Counted from the stretch's first letter, positions 28,048 through 36,928 are shown. The stretch is DNA of 64,000 nucleotides from Dyella_B nitratireducens (GCF_049532905.1 NZ_CP064032.1:4836001-4900000), one strand, 5' to 3'. Translations and numbers: made by a program. The notes: generated by a model not told the origin, from the sequence alone.

Positions 28048-29331
28048 ATGAAGGTTCTGGTGATCGGCAACGGCGGCCGCGAGCACGCGCTGGCGTGGAA
28101 GCTCAAGCAATCGCGGCGCGTCAGCGAAGTGATCGTCGCCCCCGGCAACGCCGGTACGGCGCGCGAGCACGGCGTGCGCAATGCCGATGTGGCCGTCACC
28201 GATATCGAAGGCCTGCTCAAGCTTGCCAAAGCCGAGAAAGTCGAGCTGACCGTGGTTGGCCCGGAGGTGCCGCTGGTGGCCGGCGTGGTCGACAAGTTCC
28301 GCGCCACGGGCCTGCGCATCTTCGGTCCCCGCGCGATTGCTGCGCAGTTGGAAGGCTCCAAGGCTTTCGCCAAGGATTTCCTGCTCCGCCACAACATCCC
28401 TACCGCGCACTACGCGGTATTTACGGAGCTCAACAAGGCGGTGGCATACGTGCGTGAGCATGGCGCCCCCATCGTGATCAAGGCCGATGGCCTGGCGGCC
28501 GGCAAGGGCGTCGTGGTGGCACTCACCCTGAGTGATGCAGAGCTGGCCCTGCATGACATGCTCGGCGCACACGCTTTCGGTGACGCTTCCGCACGCGTGG
28601 TGATCGAGGAATTCCTGGAAGGCGAGGAAGCCAGCTATATCGTGATGAGCGATGGCTCACACGCGCTGCCGATGGCCAGCAGCCAGGACCACAAGCGCCG
28701 CGACGACAACGATCTCGGCCCCAACACCGGCGGCATGGGCGCGTATTCGCCGGCGCCCGTCGTGACGCCGGAGGTGGAAAAACGCATCCTCAAGGAAGTA
28801 ATCGAACCGACGCTGCGCGGCATGGCTGCCGAGGGCGCGCCGTTTATCGGCTTCCTCTACGCCGGCCTGATGATCGACAAGCACGGTGTTCCCAAGGTGA
28901 TCGAATTCAACGTGCGCTTTGGGGATCCAGAGACGCAGCCGATCATGCTGCGTTTGAAATCCGACTTCGTTGATCTGATCGAAGCTGCGCTGGATGGCGA
29001 GCTGCACCGCAAGCATGTGCAATGGGATGCCCGCCCTTCAATTGGTGTGGTGATGGCGGCAAGCGGCTATCCGGCCAAGGTGAAAACCGGCGATGTGATC
29101 GATGGCCTGGATGCCGACTTCGGTGCAGATGCGAAGGTATTCCATGCAGGCACCAAGCTCGATGCACAAGGCCGTGTGATCACGGCGGGTGGTCGTGTGC
29201 TGACCGTCTGTGCGCTGGGCAAGGACATCGCATTGGCGCGCGAGCGTGCCTATGACAGCATCAAGAAGATTCACTTCAATGGTGCGTTCTGCCGCAAGGA
29301 CATTGCACATCGCGCGCTGCACCGAAGCTGA
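28048..29331 (+). CDS. purD: Phosphoribosylamine-glycine ligase PurD
   Basis: A 427-residue ATP-grasp enzyme, second step of de novo purine synthesis. N-terminal VLVIGNGGREHALAWKL, ATP-grasp motifs VIKADGLAAGKGVVVA and VIEEFLEGEEASYIVMSDG, and the metal/active-site block RFGDPETQPIML. Start ATG 28048 preceded by GGGAGCA; longer frame to 27751 is spurious. In many relatives purD follows purH; here it stands alone and ends in a palindromic repeat. Confidence 0.97.
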   Translation: MKVLVIGNGGREHALAWKLKQSRRVSEVIVAPGNAGTAREHGVRNADVAVTDIEGLLKLAKAEKVELTVVGPEVPLVAGVVDKFRATGLRIFGPRAIAAQLEGSKAFAKDFLLRHNIPTAHYAVFTELNKAVAYVREHGAPIVIKADGLAAGKGVVVALTLSDAELALHDMLGAHAFGDASARVVIEEFLEGEEASYIVMSDGSHALPMASSQDHKRRDDNDLGPNTGGMGAYSPAPVVTPEVEKRILKEVIEPTLRGMAAEGAPFIGFLYAGLMIDKHGVPKVIEFNVRFGDPETQPIMLRLKSDFVDLIEAALDGELHRKHVQWDARPSIGVVMAASGYPAKVKTGDVIDGLDADFGADAKVFHAGTKLDAQGRVITAGGRVLTVCALGKDIALARERAYDSIKKIHFNGAFCRKDIAHRALHRS

Positions 29332-29337
29332 CGTGTT

Positions 29338-29412
29338 CGTAGGTTGGGGTGCAAACCCCAACATTGCCATCTTCCATGCATCGTGACGTTGGGGTTTGCA
29401 CCCCAACCTACG
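29338..29412. repeat. 75-bp palindrome (GTAGGTTGGGGTG family, copy C)
   Basis: The arms cgtaggttggggtgcaaacc... (from 29338) and ...ccccaacctacg (to 29412) are perfectly complementary over 25 bases. It lies between convergent purD and the GFA-family gene and overlaps the latter's stop codon. Confidence 0.85.
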
Positions 29413-29827
29413 CGAACGTCACATCTGCGATCCAATTCCGCTTGCGTCTTGCCAATCGATCATCCGTGCTTTCGCCATCAAGGGTCGAAGATGATCGGCG
29501 CAGCATCGAAGCATCCACATTCTCAAACGTATTCACATTCACGACGGCATACAGCTTTTCATCGATCAGGCTTGTGACCAAGGGCGTGACGCCACATTGC
29601 TTACAAACGTGAAAATCAGCCGTTTCCGTGCCGAATGCATAGCACGACACCAGCTGCGCGTCTTTCACTTTGACCTTCAATGAGCCTGGTGGATAAGACG
29701 TCCATACACCACCGTGTTTCGTGCAAAACGTGCATGTGCAGGCGCGTGCAGGAATTTCTGTAGGCTCGGGCGACCAGTCGAGCGTGAAGGTGATGTTTCC
29801 GCAATGGCAGCTTCCGGCGATCAGCAT
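29408..29827 (-). CDS. GFA/CENP-V-family zinc protein
   Basis: A 139-residue protein of the GFA (glutathione-dependent formaldehyde-activating enzyme-like) beta-tent fold. Zinc-binding cysteines are seen in GSCHCGNITF, in ARACTCTFCTKHGG, and in HVCKQCGVTP. The start at 29827 puts the first Cys motif near residue 8, as in the family; an eleven-codon extension exists. Family members have varied or unknown substrates, so no reaction is assigned. Confidence 0.85.
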   Translation of the reverse strand: MLIAGSCHCGNITFTLDWSPEPTEIPARACTCTFCTKHGGVWTSYPPGSLKVKVKDAQLVSCYAFGTETADFHVCKQCGVTPLVTSLIDEKLYAVVNVNTFENVDASMLRRSSSTLDGESTDDRLARRKRNWIADVTFA

Positions 29828-29874
29828 GGTGTGCTTGTTCGTGATGTATCCCGAACACAAGCATACGCCATGAC

Positions 29875-30243
29875 TCAGGGGCGACGCTTGAGCTGGTTGC
29901 GTAGCAGCCAGAGATAGATGGAGCCGTTGACGATCAGCACGATCGCGCCAAGCGCGTATTGGATGTTCCTGGTCAGCCCGTCAGGGTAGATCGTGGCGGT
30001 AAGGTAGTGACCGATACAGTCGCCTTGATAGGCCGATTCCCCTGCACGTTCGCGGAAATAGTTTTCAATGGACGTCAACGGACAGATCCATCCACTCGCT
30101 TCCACAAACACGCCCCACGCCGCGGCCGGCAGTTGCAGCCAGAGAACCCAGCGCCATTTCAGCGCCAACCATGCGCCGAGGCAGACGAACAGGATAAAGG
30201 CCAGGTGGAAGGCAAGTACGGCGTCGGCTAAAGCCAGGAACAT
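29875..30243 (-). CDS. DUF2784 membrane protein
   Basis: A 122-residue protein with four hydrophobic segments (VLAFHLAFILFVCLGAWLAL; VLWLQLPAAAWGVFVEASG; the helix after RNIQYALGA). The phrase CPLTSIENYFRERAGESAY is the hallmark of the DUF2784 family. Function unknown; inner-membrane location is expected. Confidence 0.85.
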   Translation of the reverse strand: MFLALADAVLAFHLAFILFVCLGAWLALKWRWVLWLQLPAAAWGVFVEASGWICPLTSIENYFRERAGESAYQGDCIGHYLTATIYPDGLTRNIQYALGAIVLIVNGSIYLWLLRNQLKRRP

Positions 30244-30325
30244 GGTGATAGGGCGCGGGTGGCACGCTCGTGATCGTAACGGTTTTCACGCTACGCTAAT
30301 GGCGTCCCGTTTGCCAAGGATCCGC

Positions 30326-32200
30326 ATGAGCCAGTTCGCCCTGCTAGGCAGTCGACGTTTTGCGCCGTTTTTCTGGACCCAGGCGCTGGCCGCCTTCAAC
30401 GACAGCGCGTTCCGCAATGCCATGGTGATGCTGGCTGCGTTCCAGATGGGCCTGTCGGATAAGGACGTGGGTTTGTACACCAATCTGGCACCGGCGCTTT
30501 TCATTTTGCCGTTCTTTCTTTTTTCGGCGAGCGCGGGTCAATTGGCCGAGAAGTTCGAGAAGACGCGCATCATTCGCTACGTCAAGCTGTTCGAGATCGC
30601 GGCCATGGTGCTGGCGGCCTATGGCTTCATCACCCACCATCTGGTGCTGCTGCTGATCGTGCTGTTCATGATGGGTGTGCACTCGACCGTGTTTGGTCCC
30701 ATCAAGTACGCGATTTTGCCGCAGGCGCTGAAACAGAGCGAACTGGTTGGCGGCAACGGCCTGGTGGAAATGGGCACGCAGATGGCGATCCTGATCGGCA
30801 TGACGGCCGGCAATCTGTTGATGCTGATGGCGGGCATGGGGCCGCATTTATCCGCCGCGTTGACCATCGGTGTTGCGGTGATCGGATACTTTGCCAGCCG
30901 GGTCATTCCACCAGCACCGGCTACCGCGCCGGATCTTAAATTCAACTGGAATCCCTTTACCGAGACGGTGCGGGTGTTGCGCATCACGCGCGAAGATCGC
31001 GCAGTGTTCAACGCCGTGCTGGGTATTTCCTGGTTTTGGTTCTTCGGTACGGTGCTGGTGGCGCAGCTGCCGCTTTACACGCGCATCAACCTGGGCGGCG
31101 ACGGCACGGTGAATACGCTGGTGCTTACCTTGTTCTCCATCGGTACCGGTGTGGGTTCGCTGATGTGCGAAAAGATGTCCGGCAAGCGCGTGGAAATCGG
31201 CCTGGTGCCGCTGGGCGCGTTCGGGCTGACTGCCTTCGGTGTGGACCTGTTCCTGGCGCGTCCCGGTGCGGCGGCGGTACGCGGTATGGATTGGCTGGCC
31301 TTCCTGCACGCAGCAGGCAGCTGGCGCATCGTGTTCGATCTCACGTTGATCGGCGTGTTTGCCGGCTTTTATGTGGTGCCGCTGTTTGCGTTCGTGCAAT
31401 CGCGTGCGCCGAGCAGCCGGTTGTCGCGTGTGATTGCGGGCAACAATATTCTCAATGCGCTGTTGATCGTGATGGCTTCGCTGTTCGGTCTGACGCTGGA
31501 ACGGTTGGGGGTGAGTGCAGCGCATATTTTTCTGTCGGCGGCGCTGCTCAACGTGCTGGTGGCGGCATACATCTTCACGCTGGTGCCCGAGTTCCTGATG
31601 CGTTTCATCACCTGGGTGCTGGTGAATACGCTGTATCGCATCCGCGTGGACGGCATGAAGCATCTACCGGAAGAGGGGCCGGCGCTGCTGGTTTGCAATC
31701 ATGTGAGCTTCATGGATCCGCTGATCTTGATGGCGAACCTGCGTCGCCCCGCGCGCTTCGTGATGTATTACAAGATCTTCCAGATTCCGCTGCTGCACTT
31801 CGTGTTCAAGACGGCGAGGGCGATTCCCATTGCGGGTCAAAAGGAAGATCCGGCGGTATTGCAGCAAGCGTTCGATGCCGTCGATGCGGCGCTGGCAGAT
31901 GGCGAGGTGGTGTGCATCTTTCCAGAGGGTGGTTTGACCAAGGACGGTGAGATCGCGACGTTCCGGTCAGGCGTGGAGAAGATACTGGCGCGACGTCCGG
32001 TGCCAGTTGTGCCGATGGCGTTGCGCGGTCTATGGGGCAGCGTGTGGAGTCGGCGCGATTCGATGCTGCGGCGTGCGCGTTTGCCACGGCGATTCCGCGC
32101 ACGGGTGGAATTGGTGGTGGATGCGCCGCGGCCTCCGGAAGAGGTCAATGCAGGGGTGCTGGAAGAGCGTGTCCGCGTCTTGCGCGGCGAGATGGCATGA
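30326..32200 (+). CDS. MFS transporter fused to a PlsC-type acyltransferase (LplT-PlsC)
   Basis: A 624-residue fusion. Residues 1-410 form a 12-helix MFS domain that opens like the lysophospholipid flippase LplT (SRRFAPFFWTQALAAFNDSA, STVFGPIKYAILPQ). Residues about 430-624 are a 1-acyl-glycerol-3-phosphate acyltransferase with NHVSFMDPLIL (HX4D, His near 458) and FPEGGLTKDG. This pairing imports or flips lysophospholipid and re-acylates it. The acyl-ACP synthetase domain found in three-part LplT-Aas fusions is missing. Start ATG 30326 matches the LplT N terminus. Confidence 0.88.
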   Translation: MSQFALLGSRRFAPFFWTQALAAFNDSAFRNAMVMLAAFQMGLSDKDVGLYTNLAPALFILPFFLFSASAGQLAEKFEKTRIIRYVKLFEIAAMVLAAYGFITHHLVLLLIVLFMMGVHSTVFGPIKYAILPQALKQSELVGGNGLVEMGTQMAILIGMTAGNLLMLMAGMGPHLSAALTIGVAVIGYFASRVIPPAPATAPDLKFNWNPFTETVRVLRITREDRAVFNAVLGISWFWFFGTVLVAQLPLYTRINLGGDGTVNTLVLTLFSIGTGVGSLMCEKMSGKRVEIGLVPLGAFGLTAFGVDLFLARPGAAAVRGMDWLAFLHAAGSWRIVFDLTLIGVFAGFYVVPLFAFVQSRAPSSRLSRVIAGNNILNALLIVMASLFGLTLERLGVSAAHIFLSAALLNVLVAAYIFTLVPEFLMRFITWVLVNTLYRIRVDGMKHLPEEGPALLVCNHVSFMDPLILMANLRRPARFVMYYKIFQIPLLHFVFKTARAIPIAGQKEDPAVLQQAFDAVDAALADGEVVCIFPEGGLTKDGEIATFRSGVEKILARRPVPVVPMALRGLWGSVWSRRDSMLRRARLPRRFRARVELVVDAPRPPEEVNAGVLEERVRVLRGEMA

Positions 32201-32207
32201 CGTCCAT

Positions 32208-32279
32208 GTAGGTTGGGGTGCAAGCCCCAACATTGGAATGCATGTAGATGGCCATGTTGGGATTTGCACCCCAACCTAC
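32208..32279. repeat. 72-bp palindrome (GTAGGTTGGGGTG family, copy D)
   Basis: Left arm gtaggttggggtgcaagccc and right arm ending ccccaacctac are complementary with two mismatches. It fills the junction between the convergent LplT-PlsC and ampE genes. Confidence 0.85.
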
Positions 32280-32280
32280 G

Positions 32281-33150
32281 TCAATGCAACCAGCTTCCCA
32301 TCACGACCAGCGCCACCACGCTCAGCCACGCCAATAGCGCACGCAACAGCGCATCGCGCAATCGACGCAGCTCATGCAGCGGATCGGTGCGCTCTTCGAC
32401 GTACCCCTCGCCGCCTTCGATATCCGTCAACACATCTGCACGCGCCGCTGCACCGAGAAAATCCGGATTGGACAGATACCAGCTGTTTGGCGCCGCCTGC
32501 TGATGCCAACGGCGCCACGCGCCGATGACGGCATCCCAATGACCCACGAGGGCGAGCGTGAACACCATTAGTTGCGCCGGCAGCCAGTCCAATGCATTGG
32601 CGAGGTAGCGGGCCTTGATGCGCGCATCGGCGTCCAGTGCCAGCGAGGTGTCATGGCCCAATTGCCGAGCAAGGCGATAGAGCAAGGCGCCTATCGGGCC
32701 GAGTACGAAGAACCAGAACAGCACACCGAAGCGGCGGCGCAACGCGGCATAGGCGGTTGCTTCGCCAAGATCCGCCGTGCGCCAGGCTACGGTTTCACCA
32801 TCATCCGACAGCACCTGGGCAGCCGCTTCGCGACTGCTTTGATCGGGGGCTTTGAGAATGGCAACCAGATCGGCTTCGAACGGGTGCGGACCAAGTGAAA
32901 ACAGCAGCACGGCCAGCGAGAAGATCAGTAGCAACAGATCCGGCAGTGGCAGTCGGTGCAGTATCCAGATCATCAGGGCGCAGACCACGACGGGTACCAG
33001 CACCGCCAACACTACGCGCCCGACGCCGCTGGTATCGGCCAGCTGATGTACCCAGCGCCGGAAGCCTGCATCGCCGCGCCAGCAGGCAAGCTGCGGCTGC
33101 AAGTGCAGCAATCCCAGAGCGATCAGCGCGGCAAGCAGGCGAATGGCCAT
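32281..33150 (-). CDS. ampE: Regulatory signalling modulator AmpE-like membrane protein
   Basis: A protein of about 289 residues with four hydrophobic segments, resembling AmpE (CobD/CbiB-related), the inner-membrane partner of AmpD in beta-lactamase induction. Family phrases: WFFVLGPIGALLYRLARQL and ARYLANALDWLPAQLMVFTLALVG. Start chosen at ATG 33150, nine bases after GGAG; ATG 33156 is possible. No ampD lies beside it here, so the regulatory role is inherited from the family. Confidence 0.8.
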   Translation of the reverse strand: MAIRLLAALIALGLLHLQPQLACWRGDAGFRRWVHQLADTSGVGRVVLAVLVPVVVCALMIWILHRLPLPDLLLLIFSLAVLLFSLGPHPFEADLVAILKAPDQSSREAAAQVLSDDGETVAWRTADLGEATAYAALRRRFGVLFWFFVLGPIGALLYRLARQLGHDTSLALDADARIKARYLANALDWLPAQLMVFTLALVGHWDAVIGAWRRWHQQAAPNSWYLSNPDFLGAAARADVLTDIEGGEGYVEERTDPLHELRRLRDALLRALLAWLSVVALVVMGSWLH

Positions 33151-33221
33151 GAACATGGACTCCCTTGGATGGCTGCGATTGTATGCGAGTGATGTGACTC
33201 GTTCACGAGTCGATGAGACGC

Positions 33222-34175
33222 TTAGCGCGTCACCAGCACATCCAGATCCAGCCCTGCACGCTGCTGCAGCCAATGCGAGAGCAGCTGGTAAGAGACGGAA
33301 AGCCGAGTCGGCGTTTTCAAGCTACCGTCGGCCAGCGAGTCGATGATCTGTTGCGGCGTGAACCAGCGTGCATCTTCCAGCTCGCCGTCACGCAATCGAA
33401 TGGTGGGGGAAAGCGCTGTGGCGGTGAAGCCGACCATCAGCGAGGCTGGCATCGGCCAGGGTTGCGAGGAGTGGTAATGCGCATCACCCACGATCACGCC
33501 GGCCTCTTCGGCGACTTCGCGTCGCACGGCATCTTCCAGCGATTCGCCGGGTTCCACGAATCCCGCGAGGGTGGAATAGCGCCCCGGTGGCCAACCCGCC
33601 TGGCGCCCGAGCAAGCAAGCGCCTTGGTGTTCGACGATCACGATGATCGCGGCGTCGGTGCGCGGAAAGTGCAGGCGGCCGCAGGCGTCATGGGTACATT
33701 TTGCGCGGTGGCCGGAAGAAACGAGTTGCAGCGGCGAGCCGCAGCGCGCGCAGAAACGGGTTTCGCGCTGCCAATGCGCAAGTCCCTTGGCGTAGGCGAA
33801 CAGGCCTGCTTCATCTGAGGGCAGCAACAGACCGGCTTCGCGCAAGCCCATGCGTCGTGCACCCAGCGTGGTCTCCAGGGCGGCGACGTCATCGTTCTCG
33901 TCGAGCAGCAGCATGAAGTGCGGCTGCCCGTCGACGATGCCCATCATGCTCCAGGAAGCATGCGACAGCAGGCGTTCCCGTTCGCCGGCATCGAGCCAGC
34001 GCAGGGTTTCTTGTTCCGTGTGCAGAAAGGCGTCGCCAGCCGCATCCAGCAACAGGTAGCGTGCATCGTGCGCGGCGGCTTTGGCCCAGACCCAGTCGGT
34101 GACGTCGCGCTGTTCGGCGACGCGATCGAGAATCAGGCTGAGTCCGGCGAAAGTGTTGAGTTTCGTCGCAATCAT
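33222..34175 (-). CDS. nudC: NAD(H) pyrophosphatase / RNA-decapping enzyme NudC
   Basis: A 317-residue Nudix enzyme. The zinc ribbon is FCARCGSPLQ ... CTHDAC, followed by the Nudix box GFVEPGESLEDAVRREVAEE and the NADH-specific SQPWPMPASLM motif. It cleaves NADH and removes NAD caps from RNA. Start at ATG 34175 gives the family N terminus; the longer frame to 34388 reads through erpA and is spurious. Confidence 0.95.
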   Translation of the reverse strand: MIATKLNTFAGLSLILDRVAEQRDVTDWVWAKAAAHDARYLLLDAAGDAFLHTEQETLRWLDAGERERLLSHASWSMMGIVDGQPHFMLLLDENDDVAALETTLGARRMGLREAGLLLPSDEAGLFAYAKGLAHWQRETRFCARCGSPLQLVSSGHRAKCTHDACGRLHFPRTDAAIIVIVEHQGACLLGRQAGWPPGRYSTLAGFVEPGESLEDAVRREVAEEAGVIVGDAHYHSSQPWPMPASLMVGFTATALSPTIRLRDGELEDARWFTPQQIIDSLADGSLKTPTRLSVSYQLLSHWLQQRAGLDLDVLVTR

Positions 34176-34194
34176 CCGGACCGGCCGAAGGGCA

Positions 34195-34563
34195 TCAGGT
34201 GGAAAAGGAGGAGCCGCAGCCGCAGGTGGTCTTGGCGTTCGGGTTGCGGATGACGAACTGCGAACCGCTGAAGTTTTCGGAGTAGTCGATCTCGGCGCCG
34301 GTGAGGTACTGCAGCGAGAGCGGATCCACCAGCAGGGTGACGCCTTCGCGGGCGAGTGCGAAGTCGTCTTCCGCCTGCGTTTCGTCAAACGTGAACCCGT
34401 ATTGGAAGCCCGAGCAACCGCCGCCGGTGATGTACACGCGCAGCTTCAGTTCGGGATTGCCTTCTTCCTGAATGAGTTCATGCACCTTGCGGGCGGCGGC
34501 CTCGGTGAAGATGAGGGGCGCGCCGGCTTGGCGATAATCGGGGATGGCTACGATGGTTTCCAT
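34195..34563 (-). CDS. erpA: Iron-sulfur cluster insertion protein ErpA
   Basis: A 122-residue A-type Fe-S carrier that hands clusters to apo-enzymes. The three ligand cysteines are in GGGCSGFQYGF and the C-terminal TTCGCGSSF. Length and N terminus are normal. 19 bases upstream of nudC, same direction. Confidence 0.96.
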   Translation of the reverse strand: METIVAIPDYRQAGAPLIFTEAAARKVHELIQEEGNPELKLRVYITGGGCSGFQYGFTFDETQAEDDFALAREGVTLLVDPLSLQYLTGAEIDYSENFSGSQFVIRNPNAKTTCGCGSSFST

Positions 34564-34638
34564 AGCGCGGATATATGGGGCCGTGATTCTGCGGGCTCAA
34601 GCATATCAGCAAGAGCCCGGATGCCGCGCTGGCCATGT

Positions 34639-35070
34639 TCAGGCGGTTGCCGTCTCGTTGCGTACTTCCGGTGCGGGCAGTTCGCGCTGCACATGGTCAT
34701 CGCCCTGGTGGGCAATGCGGCCGTTCACCTGCGCACCTGCGGCCATCTCCAGCGAGCTGTAGCGAACGTCGCCCACCACGCGGGCTTGTGTGGCGAGTTC
34801 CAGGCGCTCGCTGGCGTAGATGTCGCCGTTCACCTGGCCATTGATCATGGCGTGCGGCACGCGTACCTCCCCTTGCACCTGGCCGTGCTCGCTCAGCGTG
34901 AACACCGCATTCGCACCCTCGCCCAGCACCGAGCCCTCGATGCGGCCTTCCACGTGCAGCGTGCCGGTAAAACGCACGTCGCCGCGGATGATGGTGCCGT
35001 GCGAGATCAGGCTGGTCTCGGCGTGCCGGGAGGAGGATGAGGTGGGTTCATTGCGTTTACGGCTGAGCAT
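34639..35070 (-). CDS. Bactofilin-family cytoskeletal protein
   Basis: A 143-residue protein with a bactofilin (DUF583) beta-helix core: TIIRGDVRFTGTLHVEGRIE, then GQVQGEVRVPHAMINGQVNG and VVGDVRYSSLEMAAGAQVNG, repeating Val-x-Gly-x-Val about every 17-18 residues. Termini are polar and disordered. Bactofilins polymerise and help place envelope enzymes. Start ATG 35070 overlaps the upstream DUF6776 gene by 14 bases. Confidence 0.9.
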   Translation of the reverse strand: MLSRKRNEPTSSSSRHAETSLISHGTIIRGDVRFTGTLHVEGRIEGSVLGEGANAVFTLSEHGQVQGEVRVPHAMINGQVNGDIYASERLELATQARVVGDVRYSSLEMAAGAQVNGRIAHQGDDHVQRELPAPEVRNETATA

Positions 35071-35818
35071 CGGATTCCCCTTGGGTGATCGTGACAGGGC
35101 TGGAGAGGGCGTCGTTCCAGGTGACGGCGCGGCTGACTGGATCGCCATTCTCGGGCCGGACCGTGACATGCAGGCTGGTCGGACGGAAATCGGCGGGCAG
35201 CGCGATGGTGGTATGGAGTTGCTGAAAGTAGCGAAAGCGAAAGGGAATGCCGTTCTTCTCGGCGGCGTCGCCGAGCGTGGACCAATCGAGCTGCACCACT
35301 TTGTTGTTGCGCAGGCCTTCCACCGTGACGATGGCGGCACCACTGGTGTCGTCGTCGCGTTTGACGTTTTGTGTAAGGCTGATGGTGAGGTTCCATGCCG
35401 ACGAATGCGTCACCGGCTGCAAGGACACCTCCTGCACCTTCAACCCTTCGCGCTGCGCGTCGCCGCCGACCAAGCGCGAGTAAAAGCCGAGATCGGCGCG
35501 CAGGCTGCTGATTTCTTCGTCGCGCTGGGAAATGGTTTTGCGAAGTGCCTGATTGGCAACGTCGCCGACCTGTTGCGAGCGTTGCACGTTGGCAACTTGC
35601 TGCTTGAGTTGTTCATTCTCGGCGGTGAGCGCGCGCACGGCGCGCCGATCCGTCAAGCTAGGGCCAACGCTCTTCCATGCGCCGCCGAGTAATGCGGTAA
35701 GGATCGCGACCAAAATCACGCTGCCCAACCACGCCAGCCCGATCCACAGCATCCGGCGACGCTGACTGACAGCGTCGTGCGGACGAACCACGTAGCGGGG
35801 CGGTGGGCGGGAAGCCAT
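35057..35818 (-). CDS. DUF6776-type single-pass membrane protein
   Basis: A 253-residue protein: a short cytoplasmic Arg-rich N terminus, one transmembrane helix (MLWIGLAWLGSVILVAILTA), a coiled coil (AVRALTAENEQLKQQVANVQ onward, residues 60-115) and a beta-rich periplasmic C-terminal domain. This arrangement directly upstream of a bactofilin gene is typical in gammaproteobacteria (DUF6776). Overlap with the bactofilin gene indicates that the two are made together. Function unknown, perhaps a membrane anchor for the filament. Confidence 0.8.
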   Translation of the reverse strand: MASRPPPRYVVRPHDAVSQRRRMLWIGLAWLGSVILVAILTALLGGAWKSVGPSLTDRRAVRALTAENEQLKQQVANVQRSQQVGDVANQALRKTISQRDEEISSLRADLGFYSRLVGGDAQREGLKVQEVSLQPVTHSSAWNLTISLTQNVKRDDDTSGAAIVTVEGLRNNKVVQLDWSTLGDAAEKNGIPFRFRYFQQLHTTIALPADFRPTSLHVTVRPENGDPVSRAVTWNDALSSPVTITQGESDAQP

Positions 35819-35976
35819 GCGTGGCTCTTCCGGGAAAACGGTGGATATAGCCCGACCGTGATAAGACCGTCAAGGAAACAAAGACTGCTTTGTGCGGCAG
35901 ATCGCCCAGCACCATCGCGAAGCAATAGCTTCTTAACTTTTTTACGGAGAAATCTGTCAGTGCAGACCGATATTGG

Positions 35977-36018
35977 CCTCACATGCAGCATGCGCACAGG
36001 CGCTCGATGCATGTGAGG
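35977..36018. repeat. 11-bp perfect inverted repeat downstream of bfr
   Basis: cctcacatgca (35977-35987) and tgcatgtgagg (36008-36018) with a 20-base loop containing gcatgcgc. Located in the 235-base spacer after bfr (minus strand), upstream of nothing else; no T-run, so termination is uncertain. Confidence 0.5.
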
Positions 36019-36053
36019 CGCGATGCAAGGGAGCTTGCTGACGTTTCCTTGCC

Positions 36054-36524
36054 TTAACTTTCCATCTTTGATTGCAGGTAACGTTCTGCTCCGATGTCCT
36101 TCACCAGGCTGAGCTGCGTTTCCAGCCAATCGATGTGTTCTTCCTCTGCAGAGAGGATGTAGCGGAATAGATCGCGGCTTATGTAATCAGCAACGCTTTC
36201 GCTGTGTGCAATGGCTGCGCGCAGATCTTGCACCGCAGCCAGCTCCAGATCGAGATCGCACTGAATGCACTCAAGCGCGTTCTCGCCGATGCGCAACTTG
36301 CCCAGATGCTGCAGATTGGGCAGGCCTTCCAGAAACAGGATGCGCTCGATCAGGCGATCGGCGTGCTTCATCTCATCAATCGACTCTTTGTACTCGTGCT
36401 CGGCAAGTTCCTGATAACCCCAGTTCTTGTACATGCGGTAATGCAGAAAGTACTGGTTGATCGCGGTCAATTCGTTGTAGAGCACCTTGTTGAGGAACTC
36501 GATGACCTTGGCGTCACCCTTCAT
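36054..36524 (-). CDS. bfr: Bacterioferritin
   Basis: A 156-residue iron-storage subunit. All ferroxidase ligands are in place: Glu18, Glu51, His54, Glu94, Glu127 and His130, plus Met52 (in SIDEMKHADR), the heme ligand between subunits. Starts at ATG 36524 with GGAG upstream; the longer frame is spurious. A Fur-like box lies 59-77 bases upstream, and bfd follows the same orientation upstream. Confidence 0.96.
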   Translation of the reverse strand: MKGDAKVIEFLNKVLYNELTAINQYFLHYRMYKNWGYQELAEHEYKESIDEMKHADRLIERILFLEGLPNLQHLGKLRIGENALECIQCDLDLELAAVQDLRAAIAHSESVADYISRDLFRYILSAEEEHIDWLETQLSLVKDIGAERYLQSKMES

Positions 36525-36582
36525 GGTTGTTCTCCGTAACGGGGTTGATGCGGAACTATACGTGCACCGCGCGGCGCATTGT

Positions 36583-36601
36583 CGCAATGAGAATGATTCG
36601 C
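36583..36601 (-). promoter_or_regulatory. Fur-like box upstream of bfr
   Basis: cgcaatgagaatgattcgc agrees with the 19-bp Fur consensus at 12 positions, including the central AATGA-AATGATT repeats. Placed in the bfd-bfr spacer. Confidence 0.5.
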
Positions 36602-36604
36602 CAA

Positions 36605-36637
36605 GAAAAACGCCATCGCTTGATGGCGATGGCGTTC
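36605..36637 (-). terminator. Intrinsic terminator of bfd
   Basis: Minus-strand stem AACGCCATCG/CGATGGCGTT with loop CCATCAAG followed by TTTTTC. Confidence 0.8.
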
Positions 36638-36660
36638 GAAGAAAGCGGTTCGATGTGTGC

Positions 36661-36861
36661 TCAGGCGGTAACGAAGATGGGGAGATCCAGCGTGACCTGT
36701 TCGATCGCCTTGTCCAGCGTGGCACGCGCCTCGGCTTCGCAGCAGCCGCAGCAATCCGAGCAGCCGGTACGGGCCTGCAATTCGGCGAAACTGCGCACAC
36801 CATCCGCGGCGGCGCGGCGGATGTCGTGATCGGTGACGGCGTTACAGAGACAAATGTACAT
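36661..36861 (-). CDS. bfd: Bacterioferritin-associated ferredoxin Bfd
   Basis: A 66-residue [2Fe-2S] protein that donates electrons to bacterioferritin for iron release. Cysteines are spaced as in the family: MYICLCNAVTD near the start and TGCSDCCGCC around residues 34-41. Start at ATG 36861 fits the family; 12 additional upstream codons are not conserved. A Fur-like box lies just upstream, and a terminator separates it from bfr. Confidence 0.92.
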   Translation of the reverse strand: MYICLCNAVTDHDIRRAAADGVRSFAELQARTGCSDCCGCCEAEARATLDKAIEQVTLDLPIFVTA

Positions 36862-36876
36862 GCCGCGCATTTCAAC

Positions 36877-36895
36877 GCGAATGCGAATGATTGTC
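36877..36895 (-). promoter_or_regulatory. Fur-like box upstream of bfd
   Basis: gcgaatgcgaatgattgtc matches the Fur consensus at 13 of 19 positions and overlaps a possible -35 TTGACA on the minus strand. It sits 16-34 bases before the bfd start, where a bound repressor would block transcription. Confidence 0.55.
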
Positions 36896-36928
36896 AACTA
36901 GAGTTCGATGGGTGCCGACGATGCCTGT

